A DNA stretch of 6,021 bases from an uncultured Ruminococcus sp. (GTDB taxonomy: Bacteria; Bacillota; Clostridia; Oscillospirales; Ruminococcaceae): NCBI GenBank assembly GCA_937901485.1, contig CALGTT010000259.1:1-6021 (forward strand), read 5' to 3'. This document shows, piece after piece, positions 5,800 to 6,021 of the stretch. The notes below the pieces were generated by a model. It was not told where the DNA came from. It did not search any database and saw nothing but the letters and a program-made list of their open reading frames with translations. The translations under genes and the position numbers were made by a program. Each line of letters begins with the position of its first letter. Within the stretch, counting starts at the first letter, position 1.

Positions 5800-6021
5800 T
5801 CCCAAACGCGTCTGCCAGCGCGGGCTCCGCGCCAGTTAGATTTCCAATCTTCCCCAATAGCTATGACGCTCTGCGAAGCAAGCGTCATGCGGTTCAGAAA
5901 CCATGCTCGCGAAACAGTAAGCCTCCGTCATCGCTTCGCTCCCAAACGCGTCTGCCAGCGCGGGCTCCGCACCTTTTACATTCCCCCTTCTTTCCCAATA
6001 GCCATGACGCTCTGCGCAGCA
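5718..6021. repeat. Tandem intergenic repeat array, period about 140 bp, running off the window
   Basis: Two full units (5718-5855 and 5856-5996) and the start of a third (5997-6021). Each starts with AATAG and then a hairpin, ATGACGCT and AGCGTCAT around an inner TGC-GAA-GCA stem (5725-5750, 5863-5888; the third, from 6004, is cut by the edge). A middle CGCGAAACAG follows, and then a 36-bp block identical in both full units (5795-5830 and 5935-5970). That block contains GCGGGCTCCGC, which can form a second hairpin. Between the blocks the units differ freely. This array fills the gene-free 5618-6021 stretch. It may be a REP/MITE-like element or part of a structured RNA. Confidence 0.85.

Noticed and set aside
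5632..6021. Open frame on the plus strand from ATG 5632 to the window edge (130 codons)
   Set aside because: It has no ribosome binding site and runs through the tandem repeats. The 36-bp block is read in different frames in the two units, so the frame is not what is conserved. The stop lies beyond the window, so a short protein cannot be fully excluded.
5718..6021. CRISPR array as an explanation for the repeats
   Set aside because: Units are about 140 bp with two separate conserved blocks. There are no short uniform repeats with unique spacers of constant length, and no cas genes are in view.

Overview
This is a 6 kb stretch of chromosome from a spore-forming, moderately GC-rich Firmicute. 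The germination protease gene gpr marks an endospore former. The protein sequences, including the short clostridial-type ParE toxin, fit the Ruminococcaceae/Oscillospiraceae (Ruminococcus-like) best. That placement is an inference from protein style, not from a database match.

Layout, left to right. Positions 1-97 hold no gene, only a possible -35 box facing left. On the minus strand a CPBP-family intramembrane metalloprotease (132-1343) has its own sigma-A promoter and terminator. Directly upstream of it on the same strand is rpsT (ribosomal protein S20, 1478-1732), also with its own promoter and terminator. Diverging from rpsT on the plus strand is gpr (1968-2822), closed by a strong hairpin terminator. 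Converging on gpr is a minus-strand type II toxin-antitoxin operon: a Phd/YefM-like antitoxin (3176-3442) followed by a RelE/ParE-like toxin (2866 to about 3174), driven by a near-consensus promoter. Next, on the minus strand, is typA/bipA (3638-5455), a translational GTPase with its own extended -10 promoter and terminator. A hairpin at 5575-5607 separates it from a 400-bp gene-free region that holds at least two and a partial third copy of a roughly 140-bp tandem repeat running off the right edge.

Functionally the window is mostly housekeeping (S20 and TypA in ribosome assembly and translation) plus one sporulation/germination gene. Almost every gene is its own transcription unit; only the toxin-antitoxin pair is an operon. 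The divergent rpsT/gpr pair is an old Firmicutes arrangement. The spoIIP and lepA genes that follow gpr in Bacillus are absent, and the more AT-rich toxin-antitoxin pair sits there instead.

I found no clear new multi-gene system. The items most worth a second look are the tandem repeat array (conserved as DNA rather than as protein), the toxin that lacks a conventional start codon for its first beta strand, and a GPR that appears to be made almost without a propeptide.
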